From the NCBI GenBank assembly GCA_963668325.1, contig OY764222.1:1054001-1118000 (forward strand): a stretch of 64,000 nt of DNA, read 5' to 3'. The notes below the pieces were generated by a model. That model saw only the letters and a program-made list of their open reading frames with translations, was not told where the DNA came from and did not search any database. The DNA comes from MPNP01 sp963668325 (lineage in GTDB: Bacteria; Pseudomonadota; Alphaproteobacteria; Rhodobacterales; Rhodobacteraceae). Of this stretch, positions 50,430 to 59,404 are shown in pieces (positions within the stretch are counted from its first letter, which is position 1; every line of letters starts with the position of its first letter). The translations under genes and the position numbers were made by a program.

Positions 50430-50963
50430 TTACTTCTTCTTGCCTACCTTGCGGTAAACGTATTCGTTAAGATACCTGATACCCTTTCCCTTATAGGGTT
50501 CAGGCGGTCGCCATTTGCGAATATCCGCTGCCACCTTGCCAACAGTTTGCGGGTCATTGCCTTCGATCACGATTCTGGTGTTGGAAGGAGTTGTGATGGT
50601 AATCTCCTTGGGAACATCAATGTTGACATCATGGCTCAGGCCCAAAGTCAAATTCAGGGAATTGCCCTTCATTTGAGCTCGATAGCCAACACCGCTGATT
50701 TGCAATTCCTTGGTAAACCCTTCCGTTACACCCTTGACACAGTTGGCAATCATCGTACGTGACATACCCCATTTCTGGCGGCTCTTGATGTTGTTTTGCC
50801 AGGGCTTGACCTTTATCTGCTGATCTTCAATCGATCCCGATATTTCATTCGGAATGGTAAAACTCAAGGTTCCTCTAGGCCCCTTGACCGTCACCAACTG
50901 ATCTTCCAGCTTGGCCTCAACTCCGGCAGGTATTTTTATCGGTAATTTCCCAATCCGGGACAT
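50430..50963 (-). CDS. rplF: 50S ribosomal protein L6
   Basis: 177 residues from ATG 50963 (MSRIGKLPIKIPAGVEA); an in-frame upstream extension runs through rpsH and is not real. Two similar domains; TVKGPRGTLSF marks the first, GYRAQMKGNSLNLTLGLSH the second, and RKWRPPEPYKGKGIRY near the C-terminus contacts 23S rRNA near the sarcin-ricin loop. 10 nt after rpsH. Confidence 0.95.
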   Translation of the reverse strand: MSRIGKLPIKIPAGVEAKLEDQLVTVKGPRGTLSFTIPNEISGSIEDQQIKVKPWQNNIKSRQKWGMSRTMIANCVKGVTEGFTKELQISGVGYRAQMKGNSLNLTLGLSHDVNIDVPKEITITTPSNTRIVIEGNDPQTVGKVAADIRKWRPPEPYKGKGIRYLNEYVYRKVGKKK

Positions 50964-50973
50964 TATAGTTCTC

Positions 50974-51372
50974 CTAGAAAACCGTACATAGAATTTCACC
51001 GCCAACATTCTGTTCGCGGGCTTTGGCATCCGACATGACCCCCTTGGCGGTAGATACGATGGCAACGCCTAGACCTTGCCTGACATAAGGAAGGTTTTTC
51101 ACACTTGAATAAACCCTTCGTCCCGGCTTGGAAATTCGCTTGAGCTCCCTGATGGCAGGGCCTCCAGCAAAGTATTTCAGTTTGATTTCAATTTCCTTGA
51201 AACCCTTTTCATTGTCCATCTGTTTATAGCCGAGGATGTATCCGTCTTCTTTCAGAACATCAAGAACCCAAATCCGCAATTTAGAGGAGGGGGACATGAT
51301 TGATCCCTTCTTGCGCATTTGCCCGTTCCTGATACGGGTCAGCATATCTCCAACTGGGTCACTAAATGACAT
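50974..51372 (-). CDS. rpsH: 30S ribosomal protein S8
   Basis: 132 residues. SDPVGDMLTRIRNGQ at the N-terminus and SKPGRRVYSSVKNLP, then GLGVAIVSTAKGVMSD and the final GGEILCTVF are diagnostic. Binds helix 21 of 16S rRNA; in E. coli it also represses spc operon translation, and whether it does so here is not shown. 12 nt after rpsN. Confidence 0.95.
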   Translation of the reverse strand: MSFSDPVGDMLTRIRNGQMRKKGSIMSPSSKLRIWVLDVLKEDGYILGYKQMDNEKGFKEIEIKLKYFAGGPAIRELKRISKPGRRVYSSVKNLPYVRQGLGVAIVSTAKGVMSDAKAREQNVGGEILCTVF

Positions 51373-51384
51373 ATCTGTTTACTC

Positions 51385-51690
51385 CTACCAACTTGACTTA
51401 ACCATACCCGGGATTTGACCAAACCCGCCATATTCACGCAATGCAATACGTGAAATCCGCAGTTTGCGATAATACCCCTTGGGTCGCCCGGTCAATTGAC
51501 ACCTGTTATGCAACCTCGTTGCCGATGAGTTCCTTGGCAACTTGGCCAATTTAAGGTTGGCTGAAAAACGTTCCTCCAAAGGGAGGTCCTTGTTATTAAT
51601 GATGGCTTTCAAATTAGCACGTTTTTCCTCGTATTTCTTGACCAGCCTTTGTCGCTTCAATTCTCTTTCCACCATTGCTTTCTTTGCCAT
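51385..51690 (-). CDS. rpsN: 30S ribosomal protein S14 (zinc-free type)
   Basis: 101 residues, the long form without zinc cysteines, expected in proteobacteria. MAKKAMVERELKRQRLVKKY, KLPRNSSATRLHNRCQLTGRP and the C-terminal RKLRISRIALREYGGFGQIP are all standard. 17 nt after rplE. Confidence 0.95.
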   Translation of the reverse strand: MAKKAMVERELKRQRLVKKYEEKRANLKAIINNKDLPLEERFSANLKLAKLPRNSSATRLHNRCQLTGRPKGYYRKLRISRIALREYGGFGQIPGMVKSSW

Positions 51691-51707
51691 TGAGGTAATC
51701 TCCGTAT

Positions 51708-52251
51708 TTAATTCCTGAAAGGAAGATTCAATTTTACCAGAAGACTTTTCGCTTCCTTGTCTGATTTGGCTGTTGTACAGATGGTAACGTCCAGCCCCCT
51801 GATTTCGTCAACCTTGTCATAATCGATTTCTGGAAACACGATATGTTCCCTCAGGCCAAGGGAAAAGTTGCCGTTCCCATCAAAGGATTTATCCGACACG
51901 CCACGAAAATCCCGAACACGGGGCAGGGCTATGATAACCAGCCGGTCCAGAAACTCATACATACGATTGCCCCTGAGGGTTACCTTGGCACCGATAACCA
52001 TTCCCTCCCGCAGCCGGAATCCCGAAAGAGATTGGCGCGCTCTGGTCGGTACAGCCTTCTGCCCTGCTATAGCCGTAAGTTCGGCTTCAGCAAATTTGGC
52101 CTTCTTGGAATCTTTGGTGGCTTCGCCGACTCCCATGTTAAGCACGATTTTATCAAGCTTGGGAACCATCATGACATTCTTGTAGCCATATTCTTCCATC
52201 AAGGCAGGCTTGATCTGTTCCTGGTAAATATTCTTTAAACGAGGTGTTGAA

Positions 52252-52259
<8 letters not shown>
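51708..52259 (-). CDS. rplE: 50S ribosomal protein L5
   Basis: 183 residues from ATG 52259, overlapping the rplX end by 8 nt. YGYKNVMMVPKLDKIVLNMG and RGNRMYEFLDRLVIIALPRV, then FDGNGNFSLGLREHIVFPEID are hallmark segments. L5 binds 5S rRNA and contacts the 30S head. The stop is 17 nt before rpsN. Confidence 0.95.
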
Positions 52260-52934
<675 letters not shown>

Positions 52935-53002
52935 GTTAATACTCCCGACCTGTGGGGACTCCTGTTAAAGCCCCAGGGTTTCGATAAAATATTTGTCCTG
53001 GT

Positions 53003-53236
53003 TTAAGTTGCTTCTACAACTTCCCAGGACTTGGTTTTAGAAATAGGTGAACATTCTCTAATTTGAACCTTATCACCCAAATGAACTGAATTATTGGCAT
53101 CATGGGCCCGATATTTCTTTGATTTTCTTACGGTTTTCTTCATGACCGGGTGCATGAACCGTCTTTCAACCAGAACAGTAACCGTCTTGTCACTTGAATT
53201 GCTGATAACCTTACCAGCCAGTATTCTTTTTGGCAT
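53003..53236 (-). CDS. rpsQ: 30S ribosomal protein S17
   Basis: 77 residues with an OB fold. MPKRILAGKVISNSSDKTVT, RRFMHPVMKKTVRKSKKY and DKVQIRECSPISKTKSWEVV. Begins 2 nt after rpmC. Standard length. Confidence 0.95.
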   Translation of the reverse strand: MPKRILAGKVISNSSDKTVTVLVERRFMHPVMKKTVRKSKKYRAHDANNSVHLGDKVQIRECSPISKTKSWEVVEAT

Positions 53237-53238
53237 GA

Positions 53239-53430
53239 CTAAGCCTTCTCCTTTTCACGGATCACGGTTTTTATCCGTGCCACATCTCTTCTAATCGTAC
53301 GAATTCGGGAAGTGTTGGGAAAATCCCCTTCCGCCAACCGAAAACGAATATTGAACGCTTCTCTCTTCAACTCAAGCAGCTTGTCGCCTAATTCGTCAGC
53401 TGTTTTTTCTCGTAACTCTGATGCATCCAT
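53239..53430 (-). CDS. rpmC: 50S ribosomal protein L29
   Basis: 63 residues from ATG 53430 (MDASELREKTADEL); an in-frame upstream extension overlaps the rplP end and lacks homology. LKREAFNIRFRLAEGDFPNT is the diagnostic helix. Sits at the exit-tunnel rim near trigger factor binding. Confidence 0.93.
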   Translation of the reverse strand: MDASELREKTADELGDKLLELKREAFNIRFRLAEGDFPNTSRIRTIRRDVARIKTVIREKEKA

Positions 53431-53471
53431 GACTATAATCCTATTACTAGGTTCTGATTTCCAACCGTAAA

Positions 53472-53885
53472 CTACCAATCATCCCGCTGAACGATCCTGG
53501 TCTTTACCGGCAATTTCATGGCGGCTAGCCGAAGAGCTTCACGGGCAATTCCATCAGCAACCCCATCAATTTCAAACATGACACGACCTGGCTTGACCCG
53601 GGCGGCCCAGTATTCCACGGACCCCTTGCCTTTTCCCATGCGAACCTCAGTAGGTTTCTTGGAAACAGGAACATCAGGAAAAATCCTTATCCAGACTCGT
53701 CCCTGCCGTTTCATTTTTCTGGTCAAAGCTCTTCGGGCGGCCTCGATTTGTCGAGCAGTCACCCGTTCGGGCTCAATAGCCTTAAGGCCAAAGGATCCAA
53801 AATTCAGGGCAGTTCCGCCTTTGGAATTTCCATGAATGCGGCCCTTGTGCTGTTTCCGATATCGTGGTTTCTTTGGTTGTAACAT
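53472..53885 (-). CDS. rplP: 50S ribosomal protein L16
   Basis: 137 residues. MLQPKKPRYRKQHKGRIHG at the N-terminus, GLKAIEPERVTARQIEAARR, WIRIFPDVPVSKKPTEVRMG and VKPGRVMFEI are all conserved. L16 organises the A-site tRNA elbow region. 15 nt after rpsC. Confidence 0.96.
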   Translation of the reverse strand: MLQPKKPRYRKQHKGRIHGNSKGGTALNFGSFGLKAIEPERVTARQIEAARRALTRKMKRQGRVWIRIFPDVPVSKKPTEVRMGKGKGSVEYWAARVKPGRVMFEIDGVADGIAREALRLAAMKLPVKTRIVQRDDW

Positions 53886-53900
53886 ATCTTGATCCTCGGA

Positions 53901-54599
53901 CTATGATCTACGGGGGGCAACCCCGCCTTCCCTTAGAACCTGGTCTCGACGATCCCTTGCCGAAGGATCATGCTCCATAATTTCACCCTTGAAGATCCAC
54001 ATCTTGATCCCGATAACACCATAGGGAGTTGATGCTGTAGCCTGAGCGTAATCAACATCGGCTCTGAGGGTATGTAATGGGACCCGCCCCTCCCGATACC
54101 ATTCGGTACGGGCAATTTCTGCTCCACCAAGACGTCCGGCAACATTTACTCTGACTCCCAGGGCACCCATGCGCATGGCACTTTGGACGGAGCGTTTCAT
54201 GGCTCGACGGAACGAAACCCGGTTTTCAATTTGCTGGGCAACTGAATCGGCAGCCAACTGGGCATCAATTTCAGGCCGTTTAACCTCAACGATATTGAAA
54301 AACAGTTCTGAATCGGTCAGTTTGCGCAAGGATGCTTTCAAGGCTTCGACTTCGGAACCCTTTCGACCAACAATTACTCCTGGCCTCGCTGAATGTACCG
54401 TTATTCGGCATTTCTTGTAAGGCCGTTCAATAATCACCCGGCTGATACCTGCCTGAGCGCATTCTTTCTTGATGAAGGCTCTGATTTTCAGGTCTTCCTG
54501 CAGAAGATCTCCATAATCCCGTTTGTTGGCATACCATCTGCTGTCCCAGGTCCTGTTGATCTGTAGCCGCATGGCGATAGGGTTAACTTTTTGACCCAT
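53901..54599 (-). CDS. rpsC: 30S ribosomal protein S3
   Basis: 232 residues. MGQKVNPIAMRLQINRTWDS, a KH domain with VHSARPGVIVGRKGSEVE, and RAMKRSVQSAMRMGALGVRV, then YGVIGIKMWIFKGEIMEHDP near the end. Forms the mRNA entry helicase ring with S4 and S5. 5 nt after rplV. Confidence 0.96.
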   Translation of the reverse strand: MGQKVNPIAMRLQINRTWDSRWYANKRDYGDLLQEDLKIRAFIKKECAQAGISRVIIERPYKKCRITVHSARPGVIVGRKGSEVEALKASLRKLTDSELFFNIVEVKRPEIDAQLAADSVAQQIENRVSFRRAMKRSVQSAMRMGALGVRVNVAGRLGGAEIARTEWYREGRVPLHTLRADVDYAQATASTPYGVIGIKMWIFKGEIMEHDPSARDRRDQVLREGGVAPRRS

Positions 54600-54604
54600 A
54601 AGTA

Positions 54605-54973
54605 CTAATTCCCTATTTCCTGCACGATGATTGTAATTTGTGAAAATGGTTTGACAATTCTATTGGCCCTTCCTCTAGCTCTGGCCCGAAACCTTTTCAT
54701 GGTCAGGTTTTTACCGACGTAGGCTTCAACAACCCGCAATCGTTCACCATCCATACCGAAATTGTTCTCGGCGTTGTACATGGCCGTTCGTAATACTTTC
54801 AGCACGTCCTTGGCAATTCGCTTTTCCGAAAAAGTCAGAATATTGATGGCATCGGCTATTTCCTTGCCACGAATCAGGGTAGCCAACTGGTTCAGTTTCT
54901 GTGGGGATACCCGTAGCATTCTGCCAATCGCAATAGCCTGATCGGTAGGCAACCTACTTTGTAATTTAGACAT
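54605..54973 (-). CDS. rplV: 50S ribosomal protein L22
   Basis: 122 residues. RMLRVSPQKLNQLATLIRGK and the hairpin end with FRARARGRANRIVKPFSQIT, which lines the peptide tunnel where macrolides act. Starts 9 nt after rpsS. Standard bacterial type. Confidence 0.95.
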   Translation of the reverse strand: MSKLQSRLPTDQAIAIGRMLRVSPQKLNQLATLIRGKEIADAINILTFSEKRIAKDVLKVLRTAMYNAENNFGMDGERLRVVEAYVGKNLTMKRFRARARGRANRIVKPFSQITIIVQEIGN

Positions 54974-54982
54974 GATCGAGTA

Positions 54983-55261
54983 TTACCTCCTTTTTGCCTT
55001 TTTGTCGGCAGAATGCCCGTAATAAGTTCTTGTTGGAGAATATTCTCCGAACTTCTGGCCAATCATTTCTTCCGAAACCAGAACGGGGATATGTTTTCTG
55101 CCATTATGGACACCAAAGGTGAGGCCAACAAATTGAGGGAGTATCGTCGATCTACGAGACCAGATCTTAATGACATCCCTTCGACCAGATTGCTTGACCT
55201 TTTCAGCTTTTTTCAACACATAAGAATCCACGAAGGGACCTTTCCATGTAGACCGTGCCAT
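54983..55261 (-). CDS. rpsS: 30S ribosomal protein S19
   Basis: 92 residues. MARSTWKGPFVDSYVLKKAE, IKIWSRRSTILPQFVGLTF and VHNGRKHIPVLVSEEMIGQK, ending YGHSADKKAKRR. Starts one base after rplB. Contacts the A-site finger in the 30S head. Confidence 0.95.
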   Translation of the reverse strand: MARSTWKGPFVDSYVLKKAEKVKQSGRRDVIKIWSRRSTILPQFVGLTFGVHNGRKHIPVLVSEEMIGQKFGEYSPTRTYYGHSADKKAKRR

Positions 55262-55262
55262 T

Positions 55263-56102
55263 TTAACGTCCTTTCTTTCGCACTGACCGACGCCGCAGGA
55301 TGTATTTATCGGTCGTCTTGTTCTTGCGAGTTTTCATTCCCCTTGTAGGCTTGCCCCAAGGTGTTACAGGATGACGGCCGCCGCTGGATTTTCCTTCACC
55401 TCCACCATGTGGATGATCCACTGGATTCATGACCACACCCCGTACGGTGGGTCTGATACCCATATTACGGGTTCGGCCGGCTTTCCCAAGATTAATATTG
55501 GAATTATCAGGATTGGAAACAGCGCCAACTGTTGCCCGGCAGTTTTGATGAACAACTCTCAATTCACCAGATGAAAGACGTAGCTGGGCATACCCTCCAT
55601 CACGTCCGACGAATTGGGCATAAGTACCGGCAGCACGTGCAATTTGTCCACCTTTACCAGGTTTCATTTCAACATTGTGCACAATGGTTCCGATGGGCAT
55701 GCCAGCAAACGGCATCGCGTTGCCAGGCTTGATGTCCGCCCGTGCTGACGAAACAACCTTGTCACCTACGGCAAGTCTCTGTGGAGCAATAATATAGGAC
55801 ATTTCACCGTCATCATATTTGATCAGGGCGATGAATGCCGAGCGGTTGGGGTCATATTCGAACCGGTCAACCGTACCTACTGCATCCAGTTTCTTGCGTT
55901 TGAAATCAATCTTTCGATAAAGACGCTTGGCTCCACCGCCTCGATGTCGAACTGTAATTCGACCGAGATTGTTTCGACCGCCTTTTGAGTTAAGTCCCTC
56001 ACTCAGGGATTTAACCGGTTTCCCTTTCCATAGATGGGAGCGATCAACCAGAACGAGACCACGTCGCCCCGGAGTAATCGGCTTATAGGACTTCAATGCC
56101 AT
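55263..56102 (-). CDS. rplB: 50S ribosomal protein L2
   Basis: 279 residues. MALKSYKPITPGRRGLVLVD, GRNNLGRITVRHRGGGAKR, and the peptidyl-transferase-near loop PTVRGVVMNPVDHPHGGGEG (with the conserved His) are intact. 60 nt after rplW, a gap without any gene. Confidence 0.96.
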   Translation of the reverse strand: MALKSYKPITPGRRGLVLVDRSHLWKGKPVKSLSEGLNSKGGRNNLGRITVRHRGGGAKRLYRKIDFKRKKLDAVGTVDRFEYDPNRSAFIALIKYDDGEMSYIIAPQRLAVGDKVVSSARADIKPGNAMPFAGMPIGTIVHNVEMKPGKGGQIARAAGTYAQFVGRDGGYAQLRLSSGELRVVHQNCRATVGAVSNPDNSNINLGKAGRTRNMGIRPTVRGVVMNPVDHPHGGGEGKSSGGRHPVTPWGKPTRGMKTRKNKTTDKYILRRRSVRKKGR

Positions 56103-56162
56103 ACAATTAACCTTTATTCCCTGCTTGGGTGGGTGTAAACGAAATCTTTGAACCGTTCCACA

Positions 56163-56459
56163 TTATCTTGATGATCCAGTATCAATTGAATAGCCTTCCT
56201 CCAGCCGGACAAAGGCCTTTTTAAAATTTTTTCTTTTGCCGGGACGTCCCCTGAAACGTGTACTTTTACCCTTCTGGACAACAGTATTTACGGATTTGAC
56301 CTTCACCTTGAATATAGCCTCAACGGCTTCCTTGATCTTCGGCTTGGTGGCATCCATCCTGGTTTCAAATACCACGGTATTGAGGTCCGAGGCCAAGGTG
56401 GATTTTTCGGTAATCCTGGGTCGAATGATCATGTCGTAATGTTCGGCTACCGGTTTCAT
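56163..56459 (-). CDS. rplW: 50S ribosomal protein L23
   Basis: 98 residues from ATG 56459 (MKPVAEHYDMIIRPRITEKS), overlapping the rplD stop as ATGA; an upstream in-frame extension is an artefact of rplD overlap. VRFEV-type core is VVFETRMDATKPKIKEAVEA and RFRGRPGKRKNFKKAFVRL. Binding site for SRP and trigger factor. Confidence 0.94.
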   Translation of the reverse strand: MKPVAEHYDMIIRPRITEKSTLASDLNTVVFETRMDATKPKIKEAVEAIFKVKVKSVNTVVQKGKSTRFRGRPGKRKNFKKAFVRLEEGYSIDTGSSR

Positions 56460-57076
56460 GACATTCTCTCCTGCAAGGCATTTAATCCGTCCATGGTAAT
56501 CACCAGCGTGGAGCATTTCAAAATGTCATAGACATTTGCACCCTGTTGAGGCAAAACATCCAGATCAGGTATGTTTTTGGCAGCCCTGGCAAAATTTTCA
56601 TCAACTTGTTGCCCATCAATAACCAAGGTCTTTTTCCATCCAAAATTCCTGATTTTCTCATTCAACTCGGATGTCTTGGGATTATCAATCTTGGTATTGG
56701 ACAAGATAACCAATTCACTGTTTTGCAACTTGGAAGAAAGAGCCATTTTCAAGCCTAGTTGCCGAACTTTCTTGGGCAAGCCATGGCTGTGATCACGAGG
56801 GGTAGGTCCTTTGTAAACACCACCCTTGGAAAAAATAGGTGCATTTCGGTCACCGTGACGAGCATTACCAGTGCCTTTTTGCCTGAAAATCTTGCGCTTG
56901 GAATAACTTGTTTCAGAACGGGTCTTGGCCTTGTGGGTTCCTTGCTGCTTGCGGGCTCTTTGCCAGCGTACAACACGATTCAATATATCTGATCGGTATT
57001 CCAGACCAAAAATATTTTCAGCCAGGTCAACCGATTCAGTCTCTTGGCCATCAAAACTGACTACTTTAGTCTTCAT
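56456..57076 (-). CDS. rplD: 50S ribosomal protein L4
   Basis: 206 residues. A long basic loop RARKQQGTHKAKTRSETSYS with RKIFRQKGTGNARHGDRNAP reaches the exit tunnel; DFGWKK-type helix and TLVITMDGLNALQERMS end it. In E. coli L4 represses the S10 operon; the needed leader hairpin was not identified upstream of rpsJ here. Coupled to rplC by ATGA. Confidence 0.95.
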   Translation of the reverse strand: MKTKVVSFDGQETESVDLAENIFGLEYRSDILNRVVRWQRARKQQGTHKAKTRSETSYSKRKIFRQKGTGNARHGDRNAPIFSKGGVYKGPTPRDHSHGLPKKVRQLGLKMALSSKLQNSELVILSNTKIDNPKTSELNEKIRNFGWKKTLVIDGQQVDENFARAAKNIPDLDVLPQQGANVYDILKCSTLVITMDGLNALQERMS

Positions 57077-57807
57077 GACTCAGCCTCCCCGGATACTTCC
57101 TGGCCTACCCCAACATTCCCAGCAACAGGTTCATTTTTTCTAATGGCACCGGGCATTGGAAGATTGTCAGGTGTTTTTTTCTTGCAAGCATCCCGTACGG
57201 TTACCCAACCGCCCTTGGACCCTGGAACAGCACCCTTGACAAGGATAAGACCGTTTTCAGCATCTGTCTGCATGACTTCAAGGTTCTGAGTTGTTACTCG
57301 GGCATTTCCGAGGTGCCCAGCCATCTTCTTGCCCTTGAAGACCTTCCCGGGATCCTGACACTGACCTGTTGATCCATGCGACCGGTGACTTACCGATACA
57401 CCATGGGTGGCCCGCAATCCAGAAAAATTGTGCCTTTTCATGGCACCGGCAAAGCCTTTACCGATTGAAGTTCCTGAAACATCTACTTTCTGACCTGGTA
57501 AAAAATGGTCAGCAGTAATTTCAGCTCCGACATCAATTAAATTGTCCGGTGTAACCCGGAACTCAGCCAATTTTCGCTTAGGCGCTACCTGAGCCATGGC
57601 AAAATTACCACGCATCGCCTTGGATACTCGCTTGGCTTTTGCTGAACCCGAACCAAGCTGGACGGCAGAATAACCATCTCGGCTTACTGTTCGCTGGGCC
57701 AGAACCTGCAGATTGTCCAGATGAAGAACGGTAACAGGTACCTGTTTTCCATCATCCTGGAACAAACGCGTCATTCCCAATTTTTTGGCAATCACTCCAG
57801 AACGCAT
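57073..57807 (-). CDS. rplC: 50S ribosomal protein L3
   Basis: 244 residues, somewhat longer than E. coli (209) through a C-terminal extension ending GQEVSGEAES. MRSGVIAKKLGMTRLFQDDG, FAGAMKRHNFSGLRATHGVS, and SVSHRSHGSTGQCQDPGKVF (loop with the glutamine that PrmB methylates) are conserved. 16 nt after rpsJ. Confidence 0.95.
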   Translation of the reverse strand: MRSGVIAKKLGMTRLFQDDGKQVPVTVLHLDNLQVLAQRTVSRDGYSAVQLGSGSAKAKRVSKAMRGNFAMAQVAPKRKLAEFRVTPDNLIDVGAEITADHFLPGQKVDVSGTSIGKGFAGAMKRHNFSGLRATHGVSVSHRSHGSTGQCQDPGKVFKGKKMAGHLGNARVTTQNLEVMQTDAENGLILVKGAVPGSKGGWVTVRDACKKKTPDNLPMPGAIRKNEPVAGNVGVGQEVSGEAES

Positions 57808-57823
57808 TCCGGAATCTCCCCTA

Positions 57824-58135
57824 CTAAAGTTTCAATTCCACGGCAACACCTGCCGCGAGTTCAAGTTTCATGAGTGCATCTACTGTTTGTGGAGTTGGAT
57901 CAATGATATCAATCACCCGCTTGTGGGTTCGAATTTCCATTTGCTCACGTGACTTCTTGTCAATGTGAGGTCCCCGAAGTACAGTAAACTTTTCAATTTT
58001 GTTCGGTAAGGGTATGGGCCCCCGCCAACGTGCACCAGTTCTCCTGACTGTATCAATGAGTTCAGATGCACAGGCATCAAGAACCCTGTAATCAAAAGCC
58101 TTCAACTGAATGCGGATGTTTTGATGTTGACTCAT
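57824..58135 (-). CDS. rpsJ: 30S ribosomal protein S10
   Basis: 103 residues, standard. QNIRIQLKAFDYRVLDACAS, GPIPLPNKIEKFTVLRGPHI and RVIDIIDPTPQTVDALMKLE. Also functions as NusE in antitermination in other bacteria. 52 nt after tuf, so the str and S10 operons appear joined. Confidence 0.95.
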   Translation of the reverse strand: MSQHQNIRIQLKAFDYRVLDACASELIDTVRRTGARWRGPIPLPNKIEKFTVLRGPHIDKKSREQMEIRTHKRVIDIIDPTPQTVDALMKLELAAGVAVELKL

Positions 58136-58187
58136 ACTCTAGCTCCGACAGTAAAAAGGGCACAAACCCCGTTCATGCCCTTCAAAA

Positions 58188-59363
58188 TCACTCAATTATC
58201 TTGGTAACAACACCTGCACCAACCGTACGTCCACCTTCCCGGATGGCAAACCGAAGTTTTTCTTCCATGGCAATGGGGTTGATGAGTTTAACCTTGAACC
58301 TGACATTATCCCCAGGCATAACCATTTCAATACCTTCTGGCAGTTCGACAGAGCCGGTTACGTCAGTGGTACGGAAATAAAACTGAGGACGATAGTTGGT
58401 AAAGAAAGGTGTGTGACGTCCACCTTCCGACTTGTCGAGAATATAGGCCTCAGCTTCAAATTCAGTGTGGGGTGTAACCGAACCTGGCTTACAGAGAACC
58501 TGACCTCTTTCAACACCATCACGTCCGACACCTCGCAAAAGAGCTCCGATATTGTCACCAGCCTCACCTCGATCAAGAAGCTTACGGAACATTTCTACTC
58601 CAGTACAGGTCGTTTTGGATGTGGAACGAATTCCTACAACCTCAATCTCGTCACCTACCTTAACCACGCCTCTTTCAACTCTTCCGGTTACAACGGTACC
58701 CCGTCCGGAAATCGAGAAGACATCTTCAATCGGCATCAGGAAAGGTTGGTCAATCGGACGATCAGGGGTAGGGATATTGGCATCAACGGCTTCCATTAGG
58801 GCCTTGATACTGTCTTCACCAATTTCATTATTGGTGCCTTCCATAGCGGCAAGGGCAGATCCCTGAATCACCGCAATATCATCACCAGGGAACTCATACT
58901 CATTGAGCAGTTCCCGGATTTCCAATTCTACCAATTCCAGTAATTCTTCGTCATCAACCTGATCAACCTTGTTCATGTAAACCACCAGGGATGGAACACC
59001 TACCTGACGGGCAAGCAGAATATGTTCACGGGTCTGGGGCATGGGACCATCGGCAGCACTCACCACCAGAATGGCTCCATCCATTTGGGCCGCACCGGTA
59101 ATCATGTTCTTGACATAGTCAGCATGGCCCGGGCAGTCGACGTGAGCATAGTGTCGAGCTTCAGTTTCATATTCAACGTGTGCGGTTGAAATGGTAATAC
59201 CACGATCCTTTTCCTCAGGCGCGCCATCAATTTTGTCATAGGGTGTAAACTCACCGAAATACTTGGTAATGGCAGCTGTTAAAGTTGTTTTACCATGGTC
59301 AACATGGCCGATTGTGCCGACATTGACATGCGGTTTGTTCCTGATAAAAGTTTCCTTAGCCAT
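58188..59363 (-). CDS. tuf: Elongation factor Tu
   Basis: 391 residues. GTIGHVDHGKTTLTAAITKY holds the P-loop (19-26), then DRGITISTAHVEYE, DCPGHADYVKNM and NKVDQVDD for GTP binding. Domain II begins PFLMPIEDVFSISGRGTVVT and domain III ends FAIREGGRTVGAGVVTKIIE. Delivers aminoacyl-tRNA to the A site. It is between fusA and rpsJ as in most alphaproteobacteria; a second tuf copy cannot be excluded elsewhere. Confidence 0.97.
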   Translation of the reverse strand: MAKETFIRNKPHVNVGTIGHVDHGKTTLTAAITKYFGEFTPYDKIDGAPEEKDRGITISTAHVEYETEARHYAHVDCPGHADYVKNMITGAAQMDGAILVVSAADGPMPQTREHILLARQVGVPSLVVYMNKVDQVDDEELLELVELEIRELLNEYEFPGDDIAVIQGSALAAMEGTNNEIGEDSIKALMEAVDANIPTPDRPIDQPFLMPIEDVFSISGRGTVVTGRVERGVVKVGDEIEVVGIRSTSKTTCTGVEMFRKLLDRGEAGDNIGALLRGVGRDGVERGQVLCKPGSVTPHTEFEAEAYILDKSEGGRHTPFFTNYRPQFYFRTTDVTGSVELPEGIEMVMPGDNVRFKVKLINPIAMEEKLRFAIREGGRTVGAGVVTKIIE

Positions 59364-59404
59364 CTGATAATCCTTTCTGGTTAACCGAATTTGTTAAGTT
59401 TGCT

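Noticed and set aside
50964..51065. N-terminal extension of L6 (and similar extensions of L23 and L29)
   Set aside because: They overlap the preceding gene and lack homology; the standard ATGs with normal spacing were chosen.
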